From Rhodobacterales bacterium (GTDB lineage: Bacteria > Pseudomonadota > Alphaproteobacteria > Rhodobacterales > Rhodobacteraceae): a stretch of 64,000 bases of DNA. The position numbers were made by a program, and so were the translations under genes. Shown here one piece after another: positions 35,564 to 43,711 of this stretch (positions are counted from its first letter, which is position 1; each line of letters starts with the position of its first letter). The stretch lies in the NCBI GenBank assembly GCA_002747035.1, contig PDRZ01000014.1, forward strand, positions 62,001-126,000, in the 5' to 3' direction. A model generated the notes under the pieces. It had not been told where the DNA came from. It saw only the letters and a program-made list of their open reading frames with translations, and did not search any database.

Positions 35564-35573
35564 TTTGATCAAA
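35564..35573. promoter_or_regulatory. TTTGATCAAA palindrome, second copy
   Basis: The 10-bp core TTTGATCAAA lies in the short gap before the amidotransferase gene, 20 bp from its ATG. It matches the core of the 34200 site, so both may bind the same repressor. Confidence 0.45.
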
Positions 35574-35593
35574 TAACCCGCGATGAGGGCAGC

Positions 35594-36274
35594 ATGAAAA
35601 TCGGCATCCTGCAAACCGGCCACGCCCCGGATGAAATCCGCACCAGCCAGGGGGATTACAAGGACATGTTCCAACGGTTTCTCGCCGGGCATGGCTTTGA
35701 TTTTGAAACCTTTGACGTGGTCGATGGGGTGTTTCCCACAGGCCCGGACGAAGCGGATGGCTGGCTTATCACCGGCTCCAAGCATGGGGTTTACGAAGAT
35801 CACCCCTGGATTCCCCCGCTGGAAGAGCTGATCCGCGTGATCAAATCCAGCGGCAAACCGTTGATCGGGGTGTGTTTCGGACACCAGATCATTGCTCAGG
35901 CGCTTGGCGGCAAGGTTGAGAAATTCCAAGGTGGCTGGGCCGTCGGGCGGCAGGACTACGAGATTAACGGCGCGCCTATGGCGCTGAATGCCTGGCATCA
36001 GGATCAGGTGATCACGCTCCCCCCCGGTGCCCGCGTGATCGGGTCCAACGAGTTCTGCGCCAATGCCGCGCTGATCATCGACGACCATGTTCTGACGATT
36101 CAGCCCCATCCCGAATTTACCGCCGACGTGATCGAGGGGCTGATCATCCACCGTGGACGCGGCAATGTGCCCGATGCGCTTCTCACCCAGGCCACCCAAA
36201 TGCTCAACACCCCCACCCAATCCGATCAGTTCGCCGAGCTGATGGTCGATTTTTTCAAGGACAGCGAACAATGA
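35594..36274 (+). CDS. Class I glutamine amidotransferase-like protein
   Basis: A 226-residue stand-alone GATase1 protein. The nucleophile Cys is in KPLIGVCFGHQIIAQALGGK and the His-Glu pair in LTIQPHPEFTADVIEG. It lacks a synthetase domain. Between two glutamylpolyamine ligase-like genes it may hydrolyse a gamma-glutamyl product, the role PuuD plays in E. coli (inference from context). The start MKIGILQTGHAPDEIRTSQG was chosen over one 16 codons upstream because the earlier residues are not family-like. It overlaps the next gene by ATGA. Confidence 0.87.
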   Translation: MKIGILQTGHAPDEIRTSQGDYKDMFQRFLAGHGFDFETFDVVDGVFPTGPDEADGWLITGSKHGVYEDHPWIPPLEELIRVIKSSGKPLIGVCFGHQIIAQALGGKVEKFQGGWAVGRQDYEINGAPMALNAWHQDQVITLPPGARVIGSNEFCANAALIIDDHVLTIQPHPEFTADVIEGLIIHRGRGNVPDALLTQATQMLNTPTQSDQFAELMVDFFKDSEQ

Positions 36275-37644
36275 CCAAAACGCCGAACACCGATTGGATC
36301 GCCACCCTGCCCGAGGCCGCGCGCGATTACCTTGATGGCAAACGGCTGGACGAAGTCGAATGTGTCATCGCCGACCTGCCCGGCATTGCCCGGGGCAAGG
36401 CGGTCCCGGCAAGCAAATTCGCGCGACAGGATTACTTCCACCTCCCCGACTCGATCTTTTACCAGACCATCACCGGCGGCTGGGGCGAAGCGGCCGGCGA
36501 TGAAGGCTTTATCGAACGCGACATGATCCTGAAACCGGACATGGCCACCGCCTCGGCGGCCCCCTGGACCGGGGACTGGACCCTACAGGTGATCCACGAC
36601 GCCTATGATCGCAACGAAACCCCCATCGAATACGCCCCCCGAAATGTGTTGAAACGGGTGGTCGACCTTTACCACGCGAAAGGCTGGGAACCGGTGGTGG
36701 CCCCGGAAATGGAATTCTTTCTCGTGGCGCGCAATCTTGATCCGGCCAAGAAAATCGAACCGATGATGGGGCGCTCGGGCCGTCCCGCGGCGGCGCGTCA
36801 GGCCTATTCCATGACGGCGGTGGACGAATTCGGCCCGGTGATCGACGATATCTATGACTTTGCCGAAGCACAGGGGTTCGAAATTGACGGCATTACCCAG
36901 GAAGGCGGCGCCGGACAGTTGGAAATCAACCTCGTTCATGGCGACCCGATCAGGTTGGCGGACGAGGTGTTCTATTTCAAACGCCTGATCCGCGAGGCCG
37001 CAATGCGCCATGACTGCTATGCCACCTTCATGGCCAAACCCATTGCCGACGAACCCGGATCGGCCATGCATATTCACCACTCGATCCTGGATAAAGAAAC
37101 GGGTCAGAATATCTTTTCGGGGCCTCAGGGCGGAGAAACTGATGCGTTTTTCCACTTTATCGCCGGTCTGCAGAACCACATGCCTGCTGCCATTGCCGTG
37201 ATCGCGCCTTATGTGAACTCCTATCGCCGCTATGTGAAGGACCACGCCGCGCCCATCAACCTGGCCTGGGGGCGGGACAACCGCACCACCGGGATTCGTG
37301 TTCCGATATCGGGACCCAATGCGCGCCGGGTTGAAAACCGGCTGGCGGGGATGGATTGCAACCCCTATCTGGGAATCGCGGCAAGCCTGGCCTGTGGCTA
37401 TCTGGGCCTTGTGGAACAAACCCGCCCGGATGCGCAATTCAAGGGCGACGCCTATGATGGCGAAGAGGTTATTCCCCGCGAAATGGGCACCGCTCTGGAC
37501 TTGTTCGATGCCTCCGAGGCCCTGCATGACGTGCTGGGGCCAGAGTTTGCCCGGGTCTGGTCAATCGTCAAACGCGCGGAATATGACGAGTTTTTGCAAG
37601 TCATCTCGCCCTGGGAACGTGAGCATCTTTTGCTGAACGTGTGA
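36271..37644 (+). CDS. Glutamine synthetase-family ligase (gamma-glutamylputrescine synthetase-like), copy 2
   Basis: A 457-residue PuuA-like ligase, longer than copy 1. Conserved features are DLPGIARGKAVPASKFARQD, VVAPEMEFFLVARNLDPAKK, GAGQLEINLVHGDP, GSAMHIHHSILDKETGQNIF and WGRDNRTTGIRVPISGPNAR. ATP-dependent gamma-glutamylation of putrescine is the best-known reaction of this subfamily. It overlaps both neighbours by four bases, so ligase and oxidase are co-translated. Confidence 0.9.
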   Translation: MTKTPNTDWIATLPEAARDYLDGKRLDEVECVIADLPGIARGKAVPASKFARQDYFHLPDSIFYQTITGGWGEAAGDEGFIERDMILKPDMATASAAPWTGDWTLQVIHDAYDRNETPIEYAPRNVLKRVVDLYHAKGWEPVVAPEMEFFLVARNLDPAKKIEPMMGRSGRPAAARQAYSMTAVDEFGPVIDDIYDFAEAQGFEIDGITQEGGAGQLEINLVHGDPIRLADEVFYFKRLIREAAMRHDCYATFMAKPIADEPGSAMHIHHSILDKETGQNIFSGPQGGETDAFFHFIAGLQNHMPAAIAVIAPYVNSYRRYVKDHAAPINLAWGRDNRTTGIRVPISGPNARRVENRLAGMDCNPYLGIAASLACGYLGLVEQTRPDAQFKGDAYDGEEVIPREMGTALDLFDASEALHDVLGPEFARVWSIVKRAEYDEFLQVISPWEREHLLLNV

Positions 37645-38960
37645 CGCCTGTGAACCTTTTGTTTTCCAATGACAAACAGGGGCAACATGCCGCAAGCTGG
37701 TATGCGGCCACCGCGTCGGACGCGCCCGACCATGCGCCTTTGCGGGGGGATGTGTCGGCGGATGTCTGTATCATCGGCGCAGGCTTCACCGGCCTGTCGG
37801 CGGCGCTCCACCTTGCGCAGACCGGGCTGGACGTGGTGCTGCTTGACGCCCACCGCGTGGGCTTTGGCGCTTCGGGGCGCAATGGCGGGCAACTGGGCAC
37901 GGGTCAGCGTCTGGAGCAGGACAACCTGGAACGGCTGGTCCCCGATGACGCGGCCAAACTCTGGGATCTGGCCGAAGACGCCAAGGCGCTGGTCAAATCC
38001 CTGATCTCCGAACATGACATCGACTGCCACCTGAAACCCGGTATTGCCCATGCCTGTTTTACGTCCCGTGAAACGCGCCACGAACACGCCTATGCGGACC
38101 ACCTCGCCTCGCGCTATGGTTATGACAAGATCACACCGCTAGACCGTGATCAGATTCAGACGCTCTGCCCGTCGCCCAAATATGTCGGCGGCTCTCTGGA
38201 TATGGGCGCGGCGCATCTGCATCCGCTGAACTTTGCCCTCGGGCTGGGCCGTGCCTGTGCCGCCGCCGGGGTACGTATCCACGAAAACACCCATGTCCAT
38301 CATGTCAGGGAGCGCACCGGCACCATGGACCGCCACGAGGTCCGTACCGGCACGGGCAAAATCCGCGCGCGCCATGTGATCCTTGCCGCCAATGGCTATC
38401 TTGGCGGGCTCAACCGCAAGGTCGCCGCCCGGGTCATGCCGATCAACAATTTCATCGCCGCCACCGAACCGCTGGGAGACGACGTCGCGCGTGTCCTGAC
38501 CCGCGACATCGCCGTGGCCGATACCAAATTTGTGGTCAATTATTTCAGACTCAGCCACGATAACCGCCTGCTCTTTGGCGGCGGGGAAAGCTATGGCTAC
38601 CGCTTCCCAGATATTGACGCCACGGTGCGCAAACCCATGGCCGAAATCTTCCCCCATCTGCGGGACGTGACGTTCGACTACACCTGGGGCGGCACCCTGG
38701 CCATCACCATGCGCCGCCTGCCCTATCTTGCCCAACCCGCCCCCGGTATCCTTTCCGCCTCGGGCTATTCGGGCCACGGGGTTGGCACCGCGACCCATGC
38801 GGGCAAACTTATGGCGGACCTGATCGCGGGGGACGCCGGCGGGTTTGACACCCTGTCCCGGATCCCCGCACGCCCCTTCCCCGGCGGTCCCGCGCTGCGC
38901 ACGCCCCTTCTGGCGCTTGCCATGACCTGGTATGCCACCCGTGACCGGTTAGGGATCTGA
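37641..38960 (+). CDS. FAD-dependent oxidase, gamma-glutamylputrescine oxidase-like
   Basis: A 439-residue DAO-family flavoprotein. The dinucleotide site is DVCIIGAGFTGLSAALHLAQ, followed by VVLLDAHRVGFGASGRNGGQ as in PuuB/OrdL. The C-terminal FAD segment is GILSASGYSGHGVGTATHAG. The GTG start overlaps the ligase stop (GTGA); another GTG three codons later is possible. It would oxidise the gamma-glutamylated amine to an aldehyde. No aldehyde dehydrogenase (puuC) follows. Confidence 0.9.
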   Translation: MTPVNLLFSNDKQGQHAASWYAATASDAPDHAPLRGDVSADVCIIGAGFTGLSAALHLAQTGLDVVLLDAHRVGFGASGRNGGQLGTGQRLEQDNLERLVPDDAAKLWDLAEDAKALVKSLISEHDIDCHLKPGIAHACFTSRETRHEHAYADHLASRYGYDKITPLDRDQIQTLCPSPKYVGGSLDMGAAHLHPLNFALGLGRACAAAGVRIHENTHVHHVRERTGTMDRHEVRTGTGKIRARHVILAANGYLGGLNRKVAARVMPINNFIAATEPLGDDVARVLTRDIAVADTKFVVNYFRLSHDNRLLFGGGESYGYRFPDIDATVRKPMAEIFPHLRDVTFDYTWGGTLAITMRRLPYLAQPAPGILSASGYSGHGVGTATHAGKLMADLIAGDAGGFDTLSRIPARPFPGGPALRTPLLALAMTWYATRDRLGI

Positions 38961-39051
38961 TCCGACCTTTCCTCTTTCCCCGGATATGTCCGCCACGGCC
39001 TGCCCTCGTCCGGCTCTGGAATTCCCGCGCCCCATCGCCTATAGCGCCCCA

Positions 39052-39897
39052 ATGACCGACGCACCCAAATCCAATCCCGCCACCAAATCCGCCGCCAGGC
39101 CCACGGCCAAGTCCCATGGCCGAAAATCCATCACGACCAGCTTCAAACCGCGCGAGCTGATGGACCCCAACCCGATGCTCCATGGCGTGTGGATGGCCCA
39201 GATCCTGACCCTGTTCCCCGACGCCTTTCCCGGCGTGCTGGGACAAAGCCTCACGGGCAAGGCCCTCAAGGACGGACTCTGGCAGATGGACACGGTGGAC
39301 CTGCGTCCCTTTGGCATTGGCAAACACCGCAATGTCGATGACACCCCGGCGGGGGGCGGTGCCGGCATGGTGCTGCGCGCCGATGTGCTGGGCAAGGCTC
39401 TGGATCACGCTTTGTCAAAACACAAAACCCGCCGCCCTCTGATCTATCTCTCGCCGCGCGGCAAACGGTTTGATCAGGCGATGGCCCGTGACCTCGCCCG
39501 CGCCCCCGGCGTCACCATGCTCTGTGGCCGGTTCGAAGGCGTGGACCAACGGGTGCTGGATCACTATGACATCACCGAAGTCTCCCTTGGCGATTTTGTC
39601 ATGACCGGCGGCGAACTGGCCGCACAGGCGATGATCGACGCCACCGTGCGCCTGCTCCCGGGCGTTTTGGGCAACATGGCCTCAACCGAGGAAGAAAGCT
39701 TCTCCAACGGCCTGCTGGAACACCCGCAATACACCCGCCCCGCCGACTGGCGCGGGCACACGATCCCCGACGTGCTGATGTCGGGCCACCACGGCGAAAT
39801 CGCCAAATGGCGCCGGGCGCAATCCGAAGAGATCACCCGCCAGCGCCGCCCCGACCTCTGGACGGCCCATCAGACCCGCGAAACCGGCGAAGATTGA
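39052..39897 (+). CDS. trmD: tRNA (guanine-N1)-methyltransferase
   Basis: A 281-residue SPOUT methyltransferase making m1G37 in tRNA, which prevents frameshifting. Family motifs are LTLFPDAFPGVLGQSLTGKA, RNVDDTPAGGGAGMVLRADV, CGRFEGVDQRVLDHYDITEV and VLMSGHHGEIAKWRRAQSEE. The first 40 or so residues are a low-complexity, basic extension (MTDAPKSNPATKSAARPTAK) before the enzyme core. It precedes rplS, the usual alphaproteobacterial order. Confidence 0.95.
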   Translation: MTDAPKSNPATKSAARPTAKSHGRKSITTSFKPRELMDPNPMLHGVWMAQILTLFPDAFPGVLGQSLTGKALKDGLWQMDTVDLRPFGIGKHRNVDDTPAGGGAGMVLRADVLGKALDHALSKHKTRRPLIYLSPRGKRFDQAMARDLARAPGVTMLCGRFEGVDQRVLDHYDITEVSLGDFVMTGGELAAQAMIDATVRLLPGVLGNMASTEEESFSNGLLEHPQYTRPADWRGHTIPDVLMSGHHGEIAKWRRAQSEEITRQRRPDLWTAHQTRETGED

Positions 39898-40146
39898 CCA
39901 CCAACCCCCTTGCCACACCGGCCCTCCCCCCCTATACCCCCCCCTGTCCACCCACTCACCCTGAGTCGTGTGGATCCGTTGCGTTATGGGCCGTGTGCTT
40001 TCCACGATCCTGCCCTGTGAAGCGGATGACCAAAAAATGACGAGCAATCTCCCGCGGGCGCATGACGGACCCGGTGAAGGCGCGGAGCTCTTGAGCGACA
40101 CCAACTTTGCGGACCAAACCGCAAGCAACATGAAGGAGCGCATCAG
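39898..40146 (+). promoter_or_regulatory. rplS upstream region, possible leader
   Basis: The 249-bp region between trmD and rplS opens with a run of C-rich sequence and continues into a segment rich in short complementary blocks (CCCGCGGGCGC, GGACCCGG, GGCGCGGAGCTC) before the Shine-Dalgarno AAGGAG at about 40133. A structured ribosomal-protein leader is possible. I see no known riboswitch. Confidence 0.3.
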
Positions 40147-40539
40147 ATGGACCTGATCGCACAGCTCGAGGCGGAACAGATTGCCGCCCTGGGGAAAGAC
40201 ATCCCCGATTTCAAGGCCGGTGACACCATCCGCGTCGGCTACAAAGTGACCGAAGGCTCGCGCAGCCGTGTGCAGAACTACGAAGGTGTCTGCATCAGCC
40301 GCAAAAACGGCGAAGGCATTGCCGGTTCGTTCACCGTTCGCAAAATTTCTTTCGGTGAAGGCGTGGAACGTGTGTTCCCGCTGCATTCGACCAATATCGA
40401 ATCCATCACCGTTGTGCGCCGTGGCCGTGTCCGCCGCGCCAAACTGTACTACCTGCGTTCGCGTCGCGGCAAATCCGCCCGTATCGCAGAAGTCGCCAAC
40501 TACAAGCCCAAGTCGCCCAAAGCCGGCGCCGACGCATAA
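40147..40539 (+). CDS. rplS: 50S ribosomal protein L19
   Basis: A 130-residue ribosomal protein L19 at the 30S-50S interface. The conserved core is [20 protein letters not shown], then [20 protein letters not shown], and [18 protein letters not shown]. The C-terminal extension KSPKAGADA is usual in alphaproteobacteria. AAGGAG stands nine bases before the ATG. rpmE follows after 11 bp. Confidence 0.98.
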   Translation: MDLIAQLEAEQIAALGKDIPDFKAGDTIRVGYKVTEGSRSRVQNYEGVCISRKNGEGIAGSFTVRKISFGEGVERVFPLHSTNIESITVVRRGRVRRAKLYYLRSRRGKSARIAEVANYKPKSPKAGADA

Positions 40540-40550
40540 AGGACGGACCC

Positions 40551-40772
40551 ATGAAAGCAGATATCCATCCCGATTATCACTTCATCGACGTCAAAATGAC
40601 CGATGGGACCGTGATCAAGATGCGTTCGACCTGGGGCAAGGAAGGCGACACCATGGCGCTGGACATCGACCCGACCGTGCATCCGGCTTGGACCGGTGGC
40701 GGCACCCGCCTGATGGACGCTGGCGGTCGCGTATCGAAGTTCAAGAAAAAATACGAAGGTCTGGGTTTCTAA
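40551..40772 (+). CDS. rpmE: 50S ribosomal protein L31
   Basis: A 73-residue L31 with [20 protein letters not shown] and the C-terminal [15 protein letters not shown]. It lacks the CxxC zinc pair of type I L31, so it is the Cys-minus form commonly seen in alphaproteobacteria. It has GGACGG upstream and an intrinsic terminator 69 bp after the stop. Confidence 0.96.
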   Translation: MKADIHPDYHFIDVKMTDGTVIKMRSTWGKEGDTMALDIDPTVHPAWTGGGTRLMDAGGRVSKFKKKYEGLGF

Positions 40773-40840
40773 GACCTCACACAATCCGTTCTGGATTGTT
40801 AAAATTGCGTGTATCACGGAACATGCACGGGACAATGAAG

Positions 40841-40877
40841 CCGCCGCCCGGAACGCTCTTGGCGGCGGTTTTCTTTT
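40841..40877 (+). terminator. Intrinsic terminator after rpmE
   Basis: CCGCCGCC pairs with GGCGGCGG around an ACGCTCTT-containing loop and is followed by TTTTCTTTTGTTTTT. Confidence 0.9.
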
Positions 40878-41046
40878 GTTTTTCAATACAGTACCGCCCC
40901 AACGCTGTCTCCGATATCGTTTCCCCGCCCATGCGGCATTGCAGAAAACGCATGACGGGAATGCCCAAAACCCCCTAACCAAACTGCCAAGAACCCCCTA
41001 TCTGCGCGTCAAGAGTTTTCAACATTCAGCCCGAAAAGTGACCGAT

Positions 41047-41226
41047 ATGACAAAAATCAACGCACTCGCGACCTTGGTAACCCGCGCGTTCACTGCAAAA
41101 CCCCGTTGCAGTGACGGCCTTGTTGGCGTGGCTTTCTGTGATGCGACCGAAATTGACCTGCGCCGCGCCGGTGAAAACAGCGCCGAAATGCTGCACCATA
41201 CCGTGATCGCCAACAGATACTCCTGA
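41047..41226 (+). CDS. Small unknown protein, 59 residues
   Basis: A short frame starting MTKINALATLVTRAFTAKPR and ending HHTVIANRYS. It has two Cys (CSDGLVGVAFC) and no signal or membrane segment. Support is moderate: its composition is protein-like, it fills the rpmE-clpX gap, and a strong bidirectional terminator follows about 95 bp later. A weak GAAAAG-type Shine-Dalgarno precedes it. It could also be chance. Confidence 0.45.
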   Translation: MTKINALATLVTRAFTAKPRCSDGLVGVAFCDATEIDLRRAGENSAEMLHHTVIANRYS

Positions 41227-41319
41227 TTACGGGCGGCTTTGAATCTGCGGTCTGCCTTTTTGGCGGGCGAGCCCTCTGATTTCGTGCCGTAACCGGACCG
41301 CACATAGCGGAAAAGAAAA

Positions 41320-41358
41320 CCCTCGCTGTGAGTGCCACAGCGAGGGTTTTTGTTTTTT
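41320..41358. terminator. Bidirectional intrinsic terminator (small ORF / clpX)
   Basis: CCCTCGCTGTG and CACAGCGAGGG form an 11-bp stem with a 5-nt loop. TTTTTGTTTTTT follows on the plus strand, and TTTTCTTTTC follows on the minus strand. It ends clpX transcripts and any transcript from 41047. Confidence 0.9.
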
Positions 41359-41383
41359 CGTTCTGCCAAAGACAACTCAGGCG

Positions 41384-42652
41384 TCAGCCCGCGCTTGCCC
41401 CTTCCTTGGCCGCATCCGCGTAGATCATCAACGGCTTGGCATCCGCCTGCGTGACGGCCTCTTCGTTGACCACCACCTCTTCGACACTGTCCATTCCCGG
41501 CAGTTCGAACATGGTGTCCAGCAGAATATCCTCAAGAATCGACCTCAGCCCCCGTGCGCCCGTCTTCCGCTCGATCGCGCGCTTTGCGATCGCCGACAGG
41601 GCGTCTTCGGTAAAGGTCAGCTTGGCATTTTCCAGTTCGAACAGACGCTGATACTGTTTAACCAGAGCGTTTTTCGGCTGGGTCAGAATGGTGATCAACG
41701 CATCTTCGTCCAGATCTTCCAGCGTCGCCAAAACCGGCAAACGGCCAACAAATTCCGGGATCAACCCGAATTTAAGAAGGTCTTCCGGCTCCAGATCCTG
41801 AAAAATCTCGCCCACACCGCGGTCATCATTGTCGCGCACATCGGCACCGAATCCCATGGCGCTGCCCTTGCCACGCTGGGCGATGATGCGATCCAGACCA
41901 GCAAAGGCCCCGCCACAGATGAACAGGATATTGGTGGTGTCCACCTGCAGAAACTCCTGCTGCGGATGCTTGCGCCCGCCTTGGGGCGGCACCGAGGCCA
42001 CCGTGCCCTCCATCAGCTTCAGCAGCGCCTGTTGCACCCCTTCACCCGACACATCGCGGGTGATCGACGGGTTTTCCGACTTGCGGGTGATCTTGTCGAC
42101 CTCATCGATATACACGATCCCGCGCTGCGCGCGTTCCACGTTGTATTCGCTAGCCTGCAACAGCTTCAGGATGATGTTCTCCACATCCTCCCCCACGTAA
42201 CCGGCTTCGGTCAACGTGGTCGCATCGGCCATGGTAAAGGGCACATCCAGAATGCGCGCCAGAGTCTGCGCCAGCAACGTCTTGCCACAGCCCGTGGGAC
42301 CGATCAGCAGAATGTTGGATTTCGCCAGCTCGATATCGCCGGATTTGGCCGCATGATTCAACCGTTTATAGTGGTTGTGCACGGCCACGGACAGAACCCG
42401 CTTGGCCATCGCCTGCCCGATGACATAATCATCCAGAACGTCGCAAATCTCTTGCGGCGCGGGCACACCCTCGCTGGATTTCAACCCGGAGCTTTTGGTC
42501 TCTTCGCGGATGATATCCATGCAAAGTTCAACACATTCATCACAGATGAACACGGTCGGCCCCGCGATCAGCTTACGCACCTCATGCTGGCTCTTGCCGC
42601 AAAAGCTGCAATAAAGCGTGTTCTTGCTATCTCCGCCAGAGTTGTTCGACAT
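41384..42652 (-). CDS. clpX: ATP-dependent Clp protease ATP-binding subunit ClpX
   Basis: A 422-residue AAA+ unfoldase of the ClpXP protease. The N-terminal zinc-binding domain has two CxxC pairs (YCSFCGKS and [10 protein letters not shown]). Walker A is [15 protein letters not shown], Walker B is [11 protein letters not shown], and the ClpP-binding loop is in the IGF-like [13 protein letters not shown] region neighbourhood. In Alphaproteobacteria ClpXP degrades CtrA. It lies downstream of clpP on the same strand with a 141-bp gap. Confidence 0.97.
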   Translation of the reverse strand: MSNNSGGDSKNTLYCSFCGKSQHEVRKLIAGPTVFICDECVELCMDIIREETKSSGLKSSEGVPAPQEICDVLDDYVIGQAMAKRVLSVAVHNHYKRLNHAAKSGDIELAKSNILLIGPTGCGKTLLAQTLARILDVPFTMADATTLTEAGYVGEDVENIILKLLQASEYNVERAQRGIVYIDEVDKITRKSENPSITRDVSGEGVQQALLKLMEGTVASVPPQGGRKHPQQEFLQVDTTNILFICGGAFAGLDRIIAQRGKGSAMGFGADVRDNDDRGVGEIFQDLEPEDLLKFGLIPEFVGRLPVLATLEDLDEDALITILTQPKNALVKQYQRLFELENAKLTFTEDALSAIAKRAIERKTGARGLRSILEDILLDTMFELPGMDSVEEVVVNEEAVTQADAKPLMIYADAAKEGASAG

Positions 42653-42793
42653 ATCCGTCCTTTCAGGCCCTGTCTCACTCGATTTCCGGGCTGTTTGCGC
42701 CCGGGCCCCATCCCGTTGGCTACAGCTTAGGACAAGCCCCGACCGGCCACAATGTCAAAAACGCACGGATCCGACCGGGATCCGCGCGGATGC

Positions 42794-43420
42794 TTATTCG
42801 TCGTCGCCCTTCGCGCGGCTTTCCACGATCTCGTCAATCAGACCCCAATCCTTGGCCTCTTGCGGGCTCATGAAATTGTCGCGCTCCAACGCTTCGACCA
42901 CGGCCTTCATCTTCTGCCCGGTATGCTTGACATAAATCTCGTTCAACCGATCTTTGAGCTTCTGTGTCTCCTGGGCGTGAATCATTATATCCGTCGCCTG
43001 GCCCTGATAGCCACCGCTGGGCTGGTGCACCATGACGCGGCTGTTGGGCAGGCTGAACCGCATCCCCGGCTCACCGGCCGTCAACAGCAACGACCCCATC
43101 GATGCCGCCTGGCCGATCACCAGGGTGGACACCTTGGGCTTGATATACTGCATCGTGTCATAGATCGACAGACCCGAGGTGACGACGCCGCCGGGGCTGT
43201 TGATATACACGCTGATTTCCTTGGACGGGTTCTCCGCCTCAAGATGCAAAAGCTGGGCTACGATCAGACTGCTCATCCCGTCATGCACGGGACCGGACAC
43301 GAAAATGATCCGCTCCTTCAAAAGCCGCGAAAAAATATCATACGCGCGTTCGCCCCGGCTGGTCTGTTCCACCACCATGGGCACAAGCGTGTTCATGTAT
43401 ACGTCCAATGGGTCTTTCAT
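42794..43420 (-). CDS. clpP: ATP-dependent Clp protease proteolytic subunit
   Basis: A 208-residue ClpP serine protease. The nucleophile Ser is in [20 protein letters not shown], and the His in [20 protein letters not shown]. It starts [20 protein letters not shown], with AGGCAGGACCGAG upstream. It lies just upstream of clpX, the usual pairing. The 291 bp before it hold two inverted repeats and the soxF terminator. Confidence 0.97.
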   Translation of the reverse strand: MKDPLDVYMNTLVPMVVEQTSRGERAYDIFSRLLKERIIFVSGPVHDGMSSLIVAQLLHLEAENPSKEISVYINSPGGVVTSGLSIYDTMQYIKPKVSTLVIGQAASMGSLLLTAGEPGMRFSLPNSRVMVHQPSGGYQGQATDIMIHAQETQKLKDRLNEIYVKHTGQKMKAVVEALERDNFMSPQEAKDWGLIDEIVESRAKGDDE

Positions 43421-43525
43421 CTCGGTCCTGCCTGCTGCTGCTGTTCTCGATCAATAACGATCAGTTCCTAACGGAGTCTTAGTCATGCGCCCGAGGCGCT
43501 GCAAGAGCAGGAGAAAAAAACATGG

Positions 43526-43576
43526 TTAAAGCGTTTCCACATGACGTTGACCCAGCGTGATGTGGAAACGCTTTAA
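43526..43576. repeat. Copy B of the 49-bp palindromic repeat
   Basis: TTAAAGCGTTTCCACAT (43526-43542) and its exact reverse complement (43560-43576) surround a 17-nt spacer GACGTTGACCCAGCGTG. It is the most symmetric copy of the family. It lies 106 bp upstream of clpP and well beyond the soxF stop. Confidence 0.85.
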
Positions 43577-43591
43577 CACCTGCGCCACCTC

Positions 43592-43644
43592 CCATGCGGA
43601 TGCACCAGCGGGGTGGGTGGGCGGGAGCTGGTGCATCCGCATGG
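43592..43644. repeat. Second perfect 17-bp inverted repeat
   Basis: CCATGCGGATGCACCAG (43592-43608) is repeated exactly as reverse complement at 43628-43644, with a G-rich 19-nt loop (GGGGTGGGTGGGCGGG). It is unrelated in sequence to the neighbouring AAGCGTTTCC repeat. No T tract follows on either strand. Confidence 0.7.
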
Positions 43645-43658
43645 ATCCCCACCCCACG

Positions 43659-43688
43659 AAAAAAGGGCGGCGCACGCGGCACCGCCCT
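43659..43688 (-). terminator. Intrinsic terminator after soxF
   Basis: On the minus strand AGGGCGG and CCGCCCT pair with a GC-rich loop, followed by TTTTTTCG. It lies 24 bp after the soxF stop and would end the soxCDEF transcript. Confidence 0.88.
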
Positions 43689-43711
43689 CCCAAAATCACG
43701 CCAGGCAAACC

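Noticed and set aside
40551-40772. rpmE lacking zinc Cys as a degraded gene
   Set aside because: Cys-minus L31 is a normal paralogue type; length and sequence are intact.
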